From the NCBI GenBank assembly GCA_036501665.1, contig DASXZW010000023.1, positions 145,424 through 209,423 on the forward strand: a stretch of 64,000 bases of DNA, read 5' to 3'. The position numbers and the translations under genes were made by a program. The notes beneath the pieces were generated by a model, which ran no database searches, was not told the DNA's origin, and saw nothing but the letters and a program-made list of their open reading frames with translations. Each line of letters starts with the position of its first letter. Position 1 is the first letter of the stretch. This DNA comes from DATAUD01 sp036501665 (GTDB lineage Bacteria; Verrucomicrobiota; Verrucomicrobiia; Limisphaerales; Palsa-1400). Below, in pieces: positions 43,541-51,902 of this stretch.

Positions 43541-43700
43541 CGCGAGACGGCCCGGCGGAAACCGAAACCGCCCATAAAATAAAAAATCGGCTCCGACGCA
43601 GCTTCTACTTCAATTTCCGACCTTTTCCGGCTCTTGATTCCTGTTTTCTGAGTTCTGAATGCGCTTCTTGTCTTCTTAATTCCTAATTCTTCATTCTTAA

Positions 43701-45800
43701 TTATTCCAAGCCAAAGAGCCTTCCCCCCTGATACGTCACAAACGCAAAAATCCAAGCCAAGGCCCCCATGTAAAGCCACTGGAACAGCGGCCACTTCCAC
43801 GAATTCGTCTCCCGCCGCACCACCGCCACCGTGCTGACGCATTGCAAAGCCAGCACATAAAACACCATTAAAGAGATTGCCGTCAGCCGCGTATAAACCG
43901 GTTTTCCGTCAGGCCGTTTCTGCTGACGCATCTCTTGCTGCAAAACTTTCGTGTTGGTCTCTTCATCCGTCCCTTCCGAAACGTTATAGACGACGGACAT
44001 CGTGCTCGTAAAAACCTCCCTCGCCGCGAACGACGAAACGATCCCGATCCCCATCTTCCAATCAAATCCCAGCGGTGCAATCACCGGCTCGATCAATCGC
44101 CCTGTCATTCCCGCAAAACTCCCGCGCAACTGCTCGCCCGCCTGCGCCGTATCAGGCTTTGCGGTTGGTGCGCTTGTTCCGTGGCGCGGATAACTCGCCA
44201 AAAACCAGAGCAAAATATTGATTCCAAGAATCACCGTTCCTGCCCGGCGCAAAAATAATTTTGCCCGATCCCACATATGCCTTAACACCACCGTCGCCAA
44301 CGGCCTTTTGTAAGGAGGCAATTCCATCACCAACATTGGCGTCTCGCCCTTGAGCAGCGTCTTCTTGAAAAGCCACGCCATCCCCAGCGCGACGACGACT
44401 CCCAGCAGGTACATCGAAAGCATCGTCACCGTTTCCAGAAAAATCCGCCCCGGCATACATGCCCCGATCAACAGCACATAAACCGGCAACCGCGCCGAAC
44501 AACTCATCAACGGCGCGACCAAAATCGTCACCAGCCGGTCCTTGGGCGTCTCGATGGTGCGCGTTGCCATGATCCCCGGAATCGCGCACGCAAATGAACT
44601 AAGCATCGGAATGAAGCTTTTTCCATGCAACCCAACCTTGCTCATCAGCCGATCCATCAAAAATGCCGCCCGCGCCATATATCCCGTGTCCTCCAGCAAT
44701 CCGATGAACATGAACAGCAGGCAAATCTGCGGCAAAAACACCACCACCGCCCCGACCCCATAAATGACCCCCTTCACAATCAGCGACTGCAAATCTCCCG
44801 GCGGAATGATGCGGCTCACCGCGTCGCCAACACTTCGCACAACGCTGTTCAGCAAATCCATCGGCAATTGCGCCAGGCTGAATATTGTCAGAAACATCAC
44901 CGCCATGATTCCGACAAAAATCGCCATGCCCCAAAATTTATGTGTGACAATCCGGTCCAGCTTGTCGCTCGCCGTTTCTTCCGGCGAGTCTGGCTCGGTC
45001 GTCACGGCGCGCTGGATTGCCCCAATCCTTTCATACCGCGCTTCAATCGGCGCGCTTCGCCAATCCAGCCCCGCCGCTTCTAGCCGCTGTCTTGCCGAAG
45101 AAACTGCGGCCCGGATCTCCGGCGAAGTCGTCGGCGATTTTGCATCCGACAATTCCAGGAGCGCCTGCGCCCGCGCGCCATTTCCCGAAATCAGCGGGGC
45201 AAGGCTCGCAATCTCAATTTCAAACGCCACCGGCAATTTGCAAAATGATTCGGCAGGCGAACCCAGCGCTCCCGACCGAACCATCTGAATTATTTTCTGC
45301 TGAACCTCCTTCAGCCCTTCCCCCGTGCTCGCAACCATCGGCACCACCGGCGTTCGCAAAAGCTCGGCCAGTTTTTGTGCGTCAATTTCGTGCCCGATCG
45401 TTTCCGCCACATCCACCATGTTCAACGCAATCACCGTCGGATGCCCCAACTCGATCACCTGCGTCGCGAAATAAAGGTTCCGTTCGAGATTCGAGGCATC
45501 CACCACCACCACGACTGCCGCTGGCGTGGGAATTTCTGGAAGCCGCTGAAGCAACACGTCGCGGGCAATCTGTTCATCCAGCGATTGCGGGCTGAGGCTG
45601 TAAGTTCCCGGAAGATCGAGAACGATCATCGGCAGATCATCCGGGCTTCCCTGAAACTTCCCTTCCTTGCGCTCCACCGTGACGCCCGCATAATTCCCCA
45701 CCCGCGCCCGCAATCCCGTCAGCGCGTTAAAAATCGTCGTCTTTCCGGAATTGGGATTGCCGGTAAGGACGATGTAAGCGTTGGGCGCCGGTTTTGTCAC
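43701..45800 (-). CDS. feoB: Ferrous iron transport protein B
   Basis: Inner-membrane Fe(II) transporter with an N-terminal G domain. G1 is GNPNSGKT (14-21), G3 DLPG in VLDLPGTYSLSP, and G4 NMVD. The membrane part has the two Gate-type regions and the expected conserved cysteines (FACAIPGIMATR and MSCSARLPVYVLLIG). 699 residues fits. The start is GTG. Two feoA genes lie upstream on the same strand, but the 259-base gap is filled by a large inverted-repeat element, so co-transcription may be altered. Confidence 0.96.
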   Translation of the reverse strand: MTKPAPNAYIVLTGNPNSGKTTIFNALTGLRARVGNYAGVTVERKEGKFQGSPDDLPMIVLDLPGTYSLSPQSLDEQIARDVLLQRLPEIPTPAAVVVVVDASNLERNLYFATQVIELGHPTVIALNMVDVAETIGHEIDAQKLAELLRTPVVPMVASTGEGLKEVQQKIIQMVRSGALGSPAESFCKLPVAFEIEIASLAPLISGNGARAQALLELSDAKSPTTSPEIRAAVSSARQRLEAAGLDWRSAPIEARYERIGAIQRAVTTEPDSPEETASDKLDRIVTHKFWGMAIFVGIMAVMFLTIFSLAQLPMDLLNSVVRSVGDAVSRIIPPGDLQSLIVKGVIYGVGAVVVFLPQICLLFMFIGLLEDTGYMARAAFLMDRLMSKVGLHGKSFIPMLSSFACAIPGIMATRTIETPKDRLVTILVAPLMSCSARLPVYVLLIGACMPGRIFLETVTMLSMYLLGVVVALGMAWLFKKTLLKGETPMLVMELPPYKRPLATVVLRHMWDRAKLFLRRAGTVILGINILLWFLASYPRHGTSAPTAKPDTAQAGEQLRGSFAGMTGRLIEPVIAPLGFDWKMGIGIVSSFAAREVFTSTMSVVYNVSEGTDEETNTKVLQQEMRQQKRPDGKPVYTRLTAISLMVFYVLALQCVSTVAVVRRETNSWKWPLFQWLYMGALAWIFAFVTYQGGRLFGLE

Positions 45801-45812
45801 AGGACCGGCTCT

Positions 45813-46085
45813 AGCGTGGTGTCACAGAAATTCCTTGATGATTGTTGCGTCCAAATTGGCTTTGGGCAAGGCGCGAGGAGGGAGCATATCCGAATGGATC
45901 TGCGACCGACGAGCAACGCGGCACAAAGCCAATTTCGACGCAACCCTCTGGGCGGCGCGTCTTTTCGGCGCAGACTTCGTTGCTCGCTCCTCGCAGACCC
46001 ATAAAGGGTATGCTCATCGCTCGCGCCTCGTCTGCCCCAAAAATCCGTTGCCGCAATCATTAAGGAATTTCTGTGACACCACGCT
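45813..46085. mobile_element. MITE-like inverted-repeat element between feoA2 and feoB
   Basis: AGCGTGGTGTCACAGAAATT at 45813 is repeated in reverse at 46085, continuing as CCTTRATGATTG on both sides for about 32 bases. Similarity extends inwards across GGCGCGAG and GAGCATA, as far as CGAGCAACG. The left half also folds on itself (TTGCGTCCAAATTGGCTTTG with CAAAGCCAATTTCGACGCAA). No transposase frame and no target duplication were found. The right end supplies the last residues and the stop codon of feoA2. Confidence 0.7.
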
Positions 46086-46326
46086 GATTGACGGGCCGCA
46101 CCAGAATTTGTTCAGCGTCCTGACGGCGAAGGGTCAAATTATATCCGCGCACTTTAATTTCAACCGGGTCTCCCATCGGCGCGAAACGAATCAATTGCAC
46201 CGAAGTGCCGACCAGCAATCCCATTTCAAGAAGGCGTCCGCGTTGGTCGGGACGGAGCCTGATTTCCGAAACGGTTGCGGCGGCCCCAATTTTCAAAGAG
46301 GTCAAAGGCTGACACTCCTCCGGCAT
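46060..46326 (-). CDS. feoA: FeoA domain protein, second copy
   Basis: Small cytosolic SH3-like partner of FeoB. Motifs are SLKIGAAATVSEIRL, RGRLLEMGLLVGTSVQLIRF, PMGDPVEIKVRGYNLTLRRQ and DAEQILVRPV. The normal FeoA fold ends near ILVRPV; the last residues (RGVTEIP) and the stop are encoded inside the terminal repeat of the adjacent MITE-like element. The ATG at 46326 lies 1 base after the first feoA stop (TAATATG), so translation is probably coupled. The longer frame to 46548 overlaps the first feoA and is a shadow. Confidence 0.9.
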   Translation of the reverse strand: MPEECQPLTSLKIGAAATVSEIRLRPDQRGRLLEMGLLVGTSVQLIRFAPMGDPVEIKVRGYNLTLRRQDAEQILVRPVNQRGVTEIP

Positions 46327-46327
46327 A

Positions 46328-46621
46328 TTAAGCGACTTTCTTGCGCGGAAGCGGTTCGACGAGGATCTTTTCAGCGAGCCGGGAACTGATCCCCAGCCGG
46401 GCGTTGCAAACCTGGCAAATGATATTCGTGTGTCGGCTGAGGAGCTTGATCTTTTGCTCCTCGCAGAAACCCATTTCCCGAAGCCGGTGAGTGACCTCTG
46501 GCGGAGTCGAAAGCTGCTTGATGCGCACCGCCACTCCAGTATTGACACGGCTCAGCGGACAAAGGAACGGCTCTGGACAATGTCCATCGTCATTTTCCTT
46601 CGGCTGTTGAGAGTCAGTCAC
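46328..46621 (-). CDS. feoA: FeoA domain protein, first copy
   Basis: FeoA-type SH3-like domain of 97 residues. PLSRVNTGVAVRIKQL, VTHRLREMGFCEEQKIKLL and the C-terminal LVEPLPRK fit the family. Unlike the second copy it carries three extra cysteines in the middle (FCEEQ and CQVC), which could bind metal or iron-sulphur. The start is GTG, preceded by no strong site. It opens the feoA-feoA-feoB run. Its N-terminus (QQPKENDDGHCPEPFLC) is longer than usual. Confidence 0.88.
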   Translation of the reverse strand: MTDSQQPKENDDGHCPEPFLCPLSRVNTGVAVRIKQLSTPPEVTHRLREMGFCEEQKIKLLSRHTNIICQVCNARLGISSRLAEKILVEPLPRKKVA

Positions 46622-46717
46622 AGGTTGAAACTAGGGCACCAGCCCAAAACTTGCAAGCGGCTTTTCCCAAAGATAAGAGCGCATCTTGATGATGTTTCGC
46701 AAAAAGAAGGGTGAATG

Positions 46718-46770
46718 CTCTCCCTCTCTTCCGCGTCCGCGGAGGAGAGGGCCGGGGAGAGGAGGCTTCC
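46718..46770. repeat. GGAGGAGAGGG-family palindrome, copy 3
   Basis: Stem tip TCCGCG-tc-CGCGGA, followed by GGAGAGGGCCGGGGAGAGGAGG. It lies between feoA and a pseudopilin gene, in a gene-free gap of about 275 bases. Confidence 0.8.
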
Positions 46771-46896
46771 TCGTCGGCTTGCGGTATAGCTCTTATATTG
46801 TGCTGTCTATTTACTGCTGGAAAATTTAGTCGAACTGTAAATAGTTCCGGAGGGATGACTGAAGTTTATAGATAATCCTAAAAAACTCTCAAATGC

Positions 46897-47670
46897 TTAC
46901 CAATTTCCAAAACTATCCAGATACGTGGAAGCGCCCCAGGTTTGCATCTGCTTGATATTCCGCCAACGGACCGACCCATCAAGGAAACCAATGTTCCCGC
47001 CGACCGCTCCGATTCCAGCGCTGTCCACCGGTTGGCTGGTTCCCGCAAGTGGAATTGGAGTGCGGGTGCGCGAGACAATCGCGGCCCCTGTGGCGCCATG
47101 CGGGGCGATTTTCAATCCCGGCTGAAGGGCAGGGTCGGTTGAGCTGCTTTTCACCCAGAAATTCGGATCAGCAAGCACTTCACTCGAAGGAAGATCCGTG
47201 ATCTTCTTCGGTGACACCCAATAATCATTGCCCTTTACGGTCGTCTGGACAACGTTCGCCAGATAATTATAACCAATTATGTAGCCTAAACTGTCGTGCG
47301 AGGCAATGGGGCTGCCTTGTCCCCCGGTAACCACGTTGGGACAATAAAAAATATTTGATGAGCCTGTCATCGCCACAAGATTGGTAAACGTGTCATCAGA
47401 CAACCGGATGGAATGGTAATAACCTAAATTGTCCAAAGAACTCGGCAACAGGTCATCATTCTCATAAGCGTACATAGTGAGAATATAGAGCAACTGATGG
47501 ACGTTGCTCTGGCAAACGGCGCGCTTCGACTTCTCTTTGGCGCTCGCCAGTGCTGGCAAGAGCACCGCAGCGAGGACGCCCATCATGAAGACAACAACGC
47601 TGAGTTCAACCAGGGTAAACCCGGCAACTTTCGCGCGCCTGTCGTTCCCGCGATGAAGGACTAACGGCAT
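46897..47670 (-). CDS. Type IV pilin-like pseudopilin
   Basis: Pseudopilin with AGFTLVELSVVVFMMGVLAAVLLP after a basic leader, CQSNVHQLLYILTMYAYEN, and NIGFLDGSVRWRNIKQMQ near the end, the phylum's DG-motif tail. 257 residues. ATG at 47670. It faces away from uvrA. No assembly genes are beside it. Confidence 0.88.
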   Translation of the reverse strand: MPLVLHRGNDRRAKVAGFTLVELSVVVFMMGVLAAVLLPALASAKEKSKRAVCQSNVHQLLYILTMYAYENDDLLPSSLDNLGYYHSIRLSDDTFTNLVAMTGSSNIFYCPNVVTGGQGSPIASHDSLGYIIGYNYLANVVQTTVKGNDYWVSPKKITDLPSSEVLADPNFWVKSSSTDPALQPGLKIAPHGATGAAIVSRTRTPIPLAGTSQPVDSAGIGAVGGNIGFLDGSVRWRNIKQMQTWGASTYLDSFGNW

Positions 47671-47766
47671 GTTCTGTCTCGTTTTCTACTGTGGTGAGTA
47701 AAATATGCACATTTCGCGTCATCAAATCAACAACTTTTTTTGTAAGGAATTCCCTCGCGGCCTTTG

Positions 47767-47827
47767 GTAGGGTCGCCTCGCCGAGGCGACCGCAGACGGC
47801 TTGGCGGAGCGCCTCTACTTCTGGCGT
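47767..47827. repeat. GGTAGGGTCGCCTC-type palindromic element
   Basis: GGTCGCCTCG-c-CGAGGCGACC is a 10-bp palindrome, a variant of the GGTAGGGACGCCTC family with matching changes in both arms. It lies upstream of uvrA. Confidence 0.75.
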
Positions 47828-47913
47828 GGTATTCTTTGGTCAAAACCTAATTTGCGCCTTTGCCTCAATCAATGAGGTTGACTCCGCTCTTCCCCGCGTT
47901 ACGTTGCGCCCGC

Positions 47914-50900
47914 ATGTCTGAATCATCGCCCGCCCGCATTCGCCTCAGGGGAGTGCGGCAGAATAATCTCAAAGGGATAAATCTGGATCTCCCTCTGCGC
48001 CAATGCATTGTCGTTGTCGGATTGAGCGGTTCGGGCAAGAGTTCGCTTGCCTTTGAAACCCTTTTTGCCGAAGGCCAGCGCCGTTACATCGAAACTTTTT
48101 CGCCATACGCCCGCCAGTTTTTGGACCGGATGGACAAACCGCAAGCTGACAGCATCGAAGGCATCCCGCCCGCAATCGCTGTCGAACAACGAAATTCCGT
48201 CAAAACCACCCGCTCCACCGTCGGAACCATGACGGAAATCACCGACTTCGCCAAAGCATTCTGGCCGCACGTGTCTCAACTTCGTTGCCGTAAATGCGGC
48301 GAAAAGGTCGAAAAAACTCCCCCCGGCTCAATCTGGCGTTCGCTTCAGGAAAAGTTCGGGGCAGGGGAGGACACACGCGTTGCCAAGGCTACCCTCGTAA
48401 CGACAGTTAACTCCCTCGCCCCGCGAAGCAGGGAGAGGGGCGCTAAACTCTCCTCATCGCCAATTCCTGCCCCAGAGGAAGTGCTAGTCACCTTCGATCT
48501 CGCCTTAAGCGACAAATTCCCCATCGACGAATCCCTGACCTTACTAGAACGCCAGGGATATCGCAGATTATATATGGGCGGCGCAGTCGTTGCGATTGAA
48601 GACGCGCATGCGCAATTAAAGTCCGCCCACCCGACCTCCCTGACGGTCGTCCAGGATCGCATAAAATTGTCAGAATCAAATCGCCCCCGTTTCGTGGAAG
48701 CCTGTGAACAAGCCTATCACTTTGGAAAAGGAAAACTCACCGTGCGGCCCCTTCCAAGCGGAGAACCGATCCCTTTTTCAAATCGGCTACACTGCGCCCA
48801 TTGCGACATCGAATACCGCGAACCATCGCCCGCTTTGTTCAGCTTCAATCACCCCATCGGCGCATGCCCGGCCTGCCGCGGTTTTGGTCGAGTCATCGCC
48901 ATTGATTTCAACGCCGCAATCCCCGATGAATCGAAAACTTTAGCCGGAGGCGCAGTCAAACCGTGGCAAACCGGTCAAAGCGCCGAATGCCAGGGCGACA
49001 TGATGAAGTTCACGAAGCGGCGCAAAATTCCCGTCGATGTTCCGTTTTCGCAATTATCTCAGGAATGCCGCGACTGGGTCATCAACGGCGATCCCGATTA
49101 CGGCAAGGACGAAGCCCACAAATGGCCCCGCGCCTGGTACGGCGTCAAAGGCTACTTCCGCTGGCTTGAATCCAAGGCCTACAAAATGCACGTCCGCGTT
49201 TTGCTCTCGCGCTATCGCATTTACAAAACCTGTCCCGACTGCCACGGCGCGCGCTTCCAACCCGATGCGCTGCTCTACCGCGTCGGCGACCGCACCATCG
49301 CCGATTTTTACAAGCTTACGGTAAAGAAGGCCCTCGAATTCGTGGAAGTCCTGGCGAGCCAAACCCGCAAATCCAAAAAATCCGATCCAGTGTCGCTTGC
49401 ACTCGGCGAAGTAAAATCACGCCTGGCATTCCTGAACGACGCCGGCCTCGGTTATCTCGCTTTGGACCGCCCCACGCGTTCGTTGTCCGGCGGCGAAACC
49501 GAGCGCGTCAATCTCACCGCCTGCCTCGGCTCGCGTCTTGTCAATACGCTATTTGTCCTCGATGAACCCAGCGTCGGCCTCCACCCGCGCGACACCGCCC
49601 GCCTCGTTCGTATCATCGAGCAACTCCGCGATGCCGGAAACACCGTCGTTGTCGTCGAGCACGAACCCATCGTCATGCGCGCCGCCGATCAGATTGTCGA
49701 ACTTGGCCCCGGCCACGGCGAATCCGGCGGCAACCTCGTTTTTCAAGGCGCTTACAAAGAGATTCTTCGCGCCCCAAAATCATTGACAGGCGATTACCTG
49801 AGCGGCCGCAAACGAATCGAAAATTCCAAGCGCCGCTCCGTAAAACCCGACTCAAAGAAACTGATTCTCCGAGACGCCAACCTTCACAACCTAAAAAATC
49901 TAACCGTCGAAATTCCCTTGGCCCGCTTCGTCTGCGTCACCGGCGTCAGCGGCTCCGGCAAAAGCACCCTCGTCACCGAAGTCCTCGCCCCCGCCGTCGC
50001 CGCGAAATTAAACAACGCGTCACAGCAATCCGCGGCCTCAAAGGACCGCGACGAAGACGAAACCCCCGAAGCCAGCTCTCTCGCTTCCGTCACCGTCGAA
50101 GGCTGGGAAAAACTCAGCCGCGTCGTCGCCGTTGACCAATCTTCTCTCGGTCGCACCCCGCGCTCCAATCCCGCCGTCTATATTGGAGCATTCGACGACA
50201 TTCGCGCTTTTTTCGCCGACACAGAATCCGCCCGCCAACAAGGCTTAAGCGCCAGCGCTTTCAGCTTCAACTCCGCCCAAGGCCAGTGCGAACGCTGCCG
50301 CGGCGCGGGTTTCGAGAAAATCGAAATGCAATTTCTCAGCGACATCTTCATTCGCTGCCCCGATTGCAATGGCCGCCGTTACCGCGGGCACATCCTCAAA
50401 ATCGTCGCCGAAGCCGGCGCCCGAAAATGGAGCATCGCCGATCTTCTTGACGCCTCGGTCGATGAAGCGATTGATTTCCTCTCGCAATTTCCCCAATCGC
50501 GCCACGCAGCGAATGCCGCCCGCAGCATGAAGCTGTTGCAGGAAGCCGGCCTTGGTTACCTCAGCGCCGGCCAGCCAATCAACACCCTTTCCGGCGGCGA
50601 AAGCCAGCGCCTGAAATTGGTTAATCACCTCGCGCAAGTCGGCGATCACGCGGGTGCGCCGATTTTATTTATATTTGACGAACCAACGACCGGCCTTCAT
50701 TTCGAGGATGTCCGCGTTTTGTTGCAGGTTTTCCGGCGACTCGTCGATGCGGGCCATTCCGTCCTCGTGATCGAGCACAATCTCGATGTCATCAGGTCCG
50801 CCGATTGGATCATCGACCTCGGCCCTGAAGCCGGCGAGGACGGAGGCCAAATCGTCGCCGAAGGAACCCCCGAACAAGTCGTCGCCACAAAGGGAAGCCA

Positions 50901-50946
50901 CACCGGCGCAGCGCTCGCAACCCATGATCCAGACGGCCATCAATGA
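47914..50946 (+). CDS. uvrA: Excinuclease ABC subunit UvrA (UvrA-like) with an in-frame repeat insertion
   Basis: Damage-sensing ABC ATPase of nucleotide excision repair. Two ABC halves are complete: Walker A GLSGSGKS (near 35) and GVSGSGKS; signatures SLSGGETERVN and TLSGGESQRLK; Walker B FVLDEPSVGLHP and FIFDEPTTGLHF. Zinc sites are HCAHC...CPAC and CERCRGAGF...CPDC. It has 1010 residues, about 70 more than usual. Part of this is residues 150-190, encoded by a REP-like CTCCCTCGCCCCGCGAAGCA segment at 48411. SVKTTRSTVGT is somewhat unlike classical UvrA, so a UvrA2-type paralogue is possible. The ATG at 47914 is chosen over an upstream TTG. Confidence 0.9.
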   Translation: MSESSPARIRLRGVRQNNLKGINLDLPLRQCIVVVGLSGSGKSSLAFETLFAEGQRRYIETFSPYARQFLDRMDKPQADSIEGIPPAIAVEQRNSVKTTRSTVGTMTEITDFAKAFWPHVSQLRCRKCGEKVEKTPPGSIWRSLQEKFGAGEDTRVAKATLVTTVNSLAPRSRERGAKLSSSPIPAPEEVLVTFDLALSDKFPIDESLTLLERQGYRRLYMGGAVVAIEDAHAQLKSAHPTSLTVVQDRIKLSESNRPRFVEACEQAYHFGKGKLTVRPLPSGEPIPFSNRLHCAHCDIEYREPSPALFSFNHPIGACPACRGFGRVIAIDFNAAIPDESKTLAGGAVKPWQTGQSAECQGDMMKFTKRRKIPVDVPFSQLSQECRDWVINGDPDYGKDEAHKWPRAWYGVKGYFRWLESKAYKMHVRVLLSRYRIYKTCPDCHGARFQPDALLYRVGDRTIADFYKLTVKKALEFVEVLASQTRKSKKSDPVSLALGEVKSRLAFLNDAGLGYLALDRPTRSLSGGETERVNLTACLGSRLVNTLFVLDEPSVGLHPRDTARLVRIIEQLRDAGNTVVVVEHEPIVMRAADQIVELGPGHGESGGNLVFQGAYKEILRAPKSLTGDYLSGRKRIENSKRRSVKPDSKKLILRDANLHNLKNLTVEIPLARFVCVTGVSGSGKSTLVTEVLAPAVAAKLNNASQQSAASKDRDEDETPEASSLASVTVEGWEKLSRVVAVDQSSLGRTPRSNPAVYIGAFDDIRAFFADTESARQQGLSASAFSFNSAQGQCERCRGAGFEKIEMQFLSDIFIRCPDCNGRRYRGHILKIVAEAGARKWSIADLLDASVDEAIDFLSQFPQSRHAANAARSMKLLQEAGLGYLSAGQPINTLSGGESQRLKLVNHLAQVGDHAGAPILFIFDEPTTGLHFEDVRVLLQVFRRLVDAGHSVLVIEHNLDVIRSADWIIDLGPEAGEDGGQIVAEGTPEQVVATKGSHTGAALATHDPDGHQ
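48355..48475 (+). repeat. REP-like palindrome inside uvrA
   Basis: CTCCCTCGCCCCGC-gaa-GCAGGGAGAGGGG (48411-48440) folds into an imperfect hairpin. A GGGGCAGGGGAGG stretch 50 bases upstream resembles the end of the GGAGGAGAGGG family. The reading frame stays open through it and encodes SLAPRSRERGAKLSS. Confidence 0.6.
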
Positions 50947-50953
50947 TTTTCAG

Positions 50954-51000
50954 TCCTAATCGTAATCCTAATCTTAATCATAATCTATTAGGATTAAGAG
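50954..51000. repeat. GATTAN hexamer hairpin, copy 4 (right arm truncated)
   Basis: The left arm has five hexamers in complement orientation, and the right arm only about two (ATTAGGATTAAG). It lies just after the uvrA stop. Confidence 0.75.
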
Positions 51001-51093
51001 TAACAGTGAAAAATTCGCGCGAGTCTTGTCTTAAACAATCAACCTCGTTCGTCTTATCTATGATCGAACAAATTCAATAACCGAAAATTCATT

Positions 51094-51591
51094 ATGAGCG
51101 CTGAAAAAGACACAGGAGAAAAACCCACAACAACATCATTCGAACGAGAACTAACCATCACCCGCATCATCAACGCGCCGCCCGAAAAGGTATTCAAAGC
51201 CTGGACCGACCCCGCATTGCTCAAGCAATGGTTCGTGCCAAAGCCCTGGACAGTCGCGTCCGCGGAACTTGATGTCCGCCCTGGCGGATCGTGTGTCGTC
51301 GTCATGCGCAGCCCTGAAGGCAAAGAAGTCCCAATCCCCGGCGTCTATCTCGAAGTGGTCCCAAATAAAAAGATCGTCTTTACAGATGCCTACACCAAAT
51401 CGTGGGAGCCTTCTCAAAAACCATTCATGACCGCCGTTGTCACATTCGACGACCTGAATGGAAAAACCCGCTACACCGCGCGCGTTCTGCATTGGACCTC
51501 TGCCGACCGCGAAGCCCACGAAAAAATGGGCTTCCACCAAGGCTGGTCCACCTGCGCCGACCAACTCGCCGCCCTTGTCTCCAAAGCCTGA
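51094..51591 (+). CDS. SRPBCC / AHA1-like domain protein
   Basis: START-like cavity protein of the AHSA1 type (165 residues). Motifs: FERELTITRIINAPPEKVFKAWTDPALLKQWF, the family opening; DVRPGGSCVVVM; EVVPNKKIVFTDAY; and DREAHEKMGFHQGWSTCADQLAALV at the end. Such proteins are often involved in ligand binding or stress; the ligand is unknown. ATG at 51094. Single gene between repeats. Confidence 0.92.
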   Translation: MSAEKDTGEKPTTTSFERELTITRIINAPPEKVFKAWTDPALLKQWFVPKPWTVASAELDVRPGGSCVVVMRSPEGKEVPIPGVYLEVVPNKKIVFTDAYTKSWEPSQKPFMTAVVTFDDLNGKTRYTARVLHWTSADREAHEKMGFHQGWSTCADQLAALVSKA

Positions 51592-51593
51592 TG

Positions 51594-51692
51594 GGTAGGG
51601 ACGCCTCGCCGAGGCGTCCGCGTAGCGGTGCATCCCACTCTGTTCTGACTCCGAGCCGTCCGCGGAAGCCTCGGTGAGGCTTCCCTGCCGTG
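51594..51692. repeat. GGTAGGGACGCCTC-family palindromic element
   Basis: GGACGCCTCG-c-CGAGGCGTCC, then GGTGCATCCCACTCTGTTC and GACTCCGAG, as at 39901, then a second palindrome GAAGCCTCG-GTG-AGGCTTC. Confidence 0.8.
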
Positions 51693-51755
51693 AAGATGAA
51701 AGTCATCTTGACCATCCTTCCTTCAATAGAGTAAAGCTCCGCGACGCCGGAACTT

Positions 51756-51808
51756 CTCCCTCTCTTCCACGCAAGTGGAGGAGAGGGCAGGGGAGAGGAG
51801 GCTTTTTC
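51756..51808. repeat. GGAGGAGAGGG-family palindrome, copy 4
   Basis: Stem tip is TCCAC-gcaa-GTGGA, followed by GGAGAGGGCAGGGGAGAGGAGG. Confidence 0.8.
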
Positions 51809-51902
51809 TCAGACGGACAAATCATAGCTGTCCCAAAAAAATCCACCCTCCTTCTGCCCGTTGCATCCTTGTCATTAAATCCCGCAGTCGTATGATAAAG
51901 AC

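Larger units (their letters stand above)
51592..51902. other. Intergenic region with two palindromic elements
   Basis: Just over 300 bases with no credible gene. They contain a GGTAGGGACGCCTC-family element (51594-51692) and a GGAGGAGAGGG-family copy (51756-51808). Confidence 0.6.

Noticed and set aside
46328..46548. Upstream extension of the second feoA frame
   Set aside because: It overlaps the first feoA in another frame, and the ATG at 46326 gives a normal FeoA length.
12394..51000. GATTAN arrays as CRISPR or telomere-like repeats
   Set aside because: Units are 6 bases, in inverted arms with short loops and no spacers, which excludes CRISPR. They are internal and intergenic, so a telomere role has no support.
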